Of a stretch of DNA of 64,000 nucleotides, positions 63,119-64,000 are shown in pieces. This DNA is from Paracoccus solventivorans (GTDB lineage Bacteria; Pseudomonadota; Alphaproteobacteria; Rhodobacterales; Rhodobacteraceae). The translations under genes were made by a program, and so were the position numbers. The stretch lies in the NCBI RefSeq assembly GCF_900142875.1, contig NZ_FRCK01000001.1, positions 496,001 to 560,000 of the forward strand, read 5' to 3'. Every line of letters begins with the position of its first letter. Within the stretch, counting starts at the first letter, position 1. The notes beneath the pieces are model-generated. The model worked only from the letters and a program-made list of their open reading frames with translations, ran no database searches and was not told where the DNA came from.

Positions 63119-63585
63119 TGATGTATGTCTGCCATGTTGGCGATGGTTCTGCCGCAACACTCGACCAGTGTTGAAGTTAGGGATCTTCTACCTCGCGTCT
63201 ACAGGTGCATCGACCAGCGGCTATTGGCCGGAGAGTTATAGATATGAGATCATTATGCAATTGATGATGGGTGGCATTAACGGGAACGGTTACAGAGAGG
63301 GGCGGAAAGTTGACGGTCAGCTCGAATCGCCGAGCTGACCGCTGCGGGCGGAAAGCGTAAATTCGCCGCAAATGCACCTGTGATACGGGAATAGCTTCGA
63401 AGCAGGCATTGGGCAGGGTTGAGCCAGAAATACAAAATGAAGTTGGGAGTTCCTAGGCCATTGACGGCGAACGTGCGGGCACACTAGCACTCAGGAAAGT
63501 TGTTCCCACGATGTTCATGCCGGCGTATCATGTCGCTCGGTAGTATTCAAACGGACCTACAGGACACACCATCAGGGCCTTCACG
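63119..63585. other. intergenic region with hairpin and repeats
   Basis: No recognised gene. It holds a perfect 11-base hairpin at 63314-63341 flanked by exact GGGCGGAAAG copies at 63300-63309 and 63346-63355. Short frames present are not convincing. Confidence 0.45.
63300..63355. repeat. hairpin flanked by direct GGGCGGAAAG repeats
   Basis: CGGTCAGCTCG, loop AATCGC, CGAGCTGACCG forms a perfect stem (63314-63324/63331-63341). It is bracketed by two exact 10-base direct copies. The structure could end the upstream transcript or belong to a dispersed repeat. Confidence 0.45.
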
Positions 63586-64000
63586 TTGGCAAAAATCGGG
63601 CGCAACCATCCCTGCCCATGCGGCAGCGGCAAGAAGTACAAGCACTGCCACGGGCGACTCGCTGGCAACGCGTTTCATCCCGGTGCCGATGATGCCTTCG
63701 AAGCGAAACTGAAGGAGCTTGAGGCCGAGAATTCCCAACGCCAAAAGCAACAAGGGCTCGGCAAACCAATTATCTCAACCGAGTTTCAGGGACAACGCAT
63801 CGTCGCCGTGGGGAACCGGGTCTACTACTCGCCCAGCTGGAGAACCTTTCACGACTTTCTACGTGAGTATATCTTCATGTTGCTCGGGAGAGACTGGATT
63901 GAAAAGCAGCGGACAAAGCCACCTATAGAGCGCCATCAAATCGTGCGCTGGTTTGATCAGGCTATGGGCGACGCGCGAAAGATGGCCGTAGATAAGAATG
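63586..64000 (+). CDS. SEC-C motif protein (3' end off window)
   Basis: The frame from TTG 63586 runs open to the right edge (138 codons). It begins with [20 protein letters not shown], the zinc-binding SEC-C motif (C-P-C...H-C) known from SecA and many stand-alone proteins. A stop at 63541 in the same frame and AGGG before the TTG limit the start. SEC-C proteins are frequent in defence islands. The rest, with [19 protein letters not shown], is unrecognised. Confidence 0.75.
   Translation, partial: MAKIGRNHPCPCGSGKKYKHCHGRLAGNAFHPGADDAFEAKLKELEAENSQRQKQQGLGKPIISTEFQGQRIVAVGNRVYYSPSWRTFHDFLREYIFMLLGRDWIEKQRTKPPIERHQIVRWFDQAMGDARKMAVDKN

Noticed and set aside
1..64000. CRISPR arrays, rRNA and tRNA genes
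   Set aside because: No regularly spaced repeats and no recognisable RNA gene signatures were seen on reading; a covariance-model scan would be decisive.

Overview
The window looks like a chromosome segment of a high-GC alphaproteobacterium of the Rhodobacterales (Paracoccus/Rhodobacter/Roseobacter kind). The basis is gene content and order: a Paracoccus-type sox cluster, a ProVWX-type betaine transporter, phnN-phnM, and the typical C/G-rich third codon positions. No rRNA or tRNA gene and no CRISPR array was seen, so species-level placement is not possible from the sequence alone.

1-8.4 kb is a surface-polysaccharide block. It has a UDP-sugar epimerase (cut by the left edge) and UDP-glucose 6-dehydrogenase on the minus strand. 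Facing them are several glycosyltransferases: two paralogous members of the 'DEAPFLLEW' family, one low-GC GT-A enzyme, one gene split by an in-frame TGA, and one rhamnosyltransferase-like gene. 8.4-11.5 kb holds a divergent GntR/TetR regulator pair and a catalase. 11.8-13.5 kb holds phnM and phnN. 13.7-18.2 kb is a glycine betaine-type ABC transporter operon (proV-proW-proX2-proX1) in which the binding-protein gene and its leader are tandemly duplicated.

18.5-29.7 kb is a thiosulfate-oxidation (Sox) cluster. soxT, soxR and soxS run leftward; soxV, X, Y, Z, A, B, C, D, F and H run rightward and end at a strong intrinsic terminator. SoxXA, SoxYZ, SoxB and SoxCD form the periplasmic multi-enzyme system. 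SoxV and SoxS supply reductant, SoxF is the flavoprotein, and SoxR is the ArsR-type repressor. SoxD is a short, single-haem form; soxW, soxE and soxG are absent here. A second YeeE/YedE transporter, a membrane patatin, two small genes, pdxY and a small lipoprotein follow up to 34.7 kb.

From about 34.8 kb to the right edge the window is an accessory island: base composition drops, codon use is mixed, and nearly every gene belongs to a mobile or conflict family. It carries a toxin-antitoxin remnant, a RelE/NadS-type module and a VapBC module. A serine-recombinase/ParB/ParB cassette follows (36.9-40.2 kb). Next comes a Tn7-like transposition operon (tnsA-like, tniA/tnsB, tniB/tnsC, tniQ) whose fifth gene is a TOTE-type primase-helicase (41.6-49.3 kb). 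Then come a Ner-like regulator, small hypotheticals, an HNH nuclease gene broken by an amber codon, and a four-gene type I restriction-modification operon with an extra RecB-like nuclease (52.9-60.3 kb). A large AT-rich gene at 60.8-63.1 kb joins two deoxyribosyltransferase/TIR-like regions to an Sll1717-type P-loop ATPase. A SEC-C protein is cut by the right edge. The strongest candidates for a little-described system are the primase-helicase riding in the transposition operon, the recombinase/ParB/ParB cassette, and the 60.8 kb ATPase gene.
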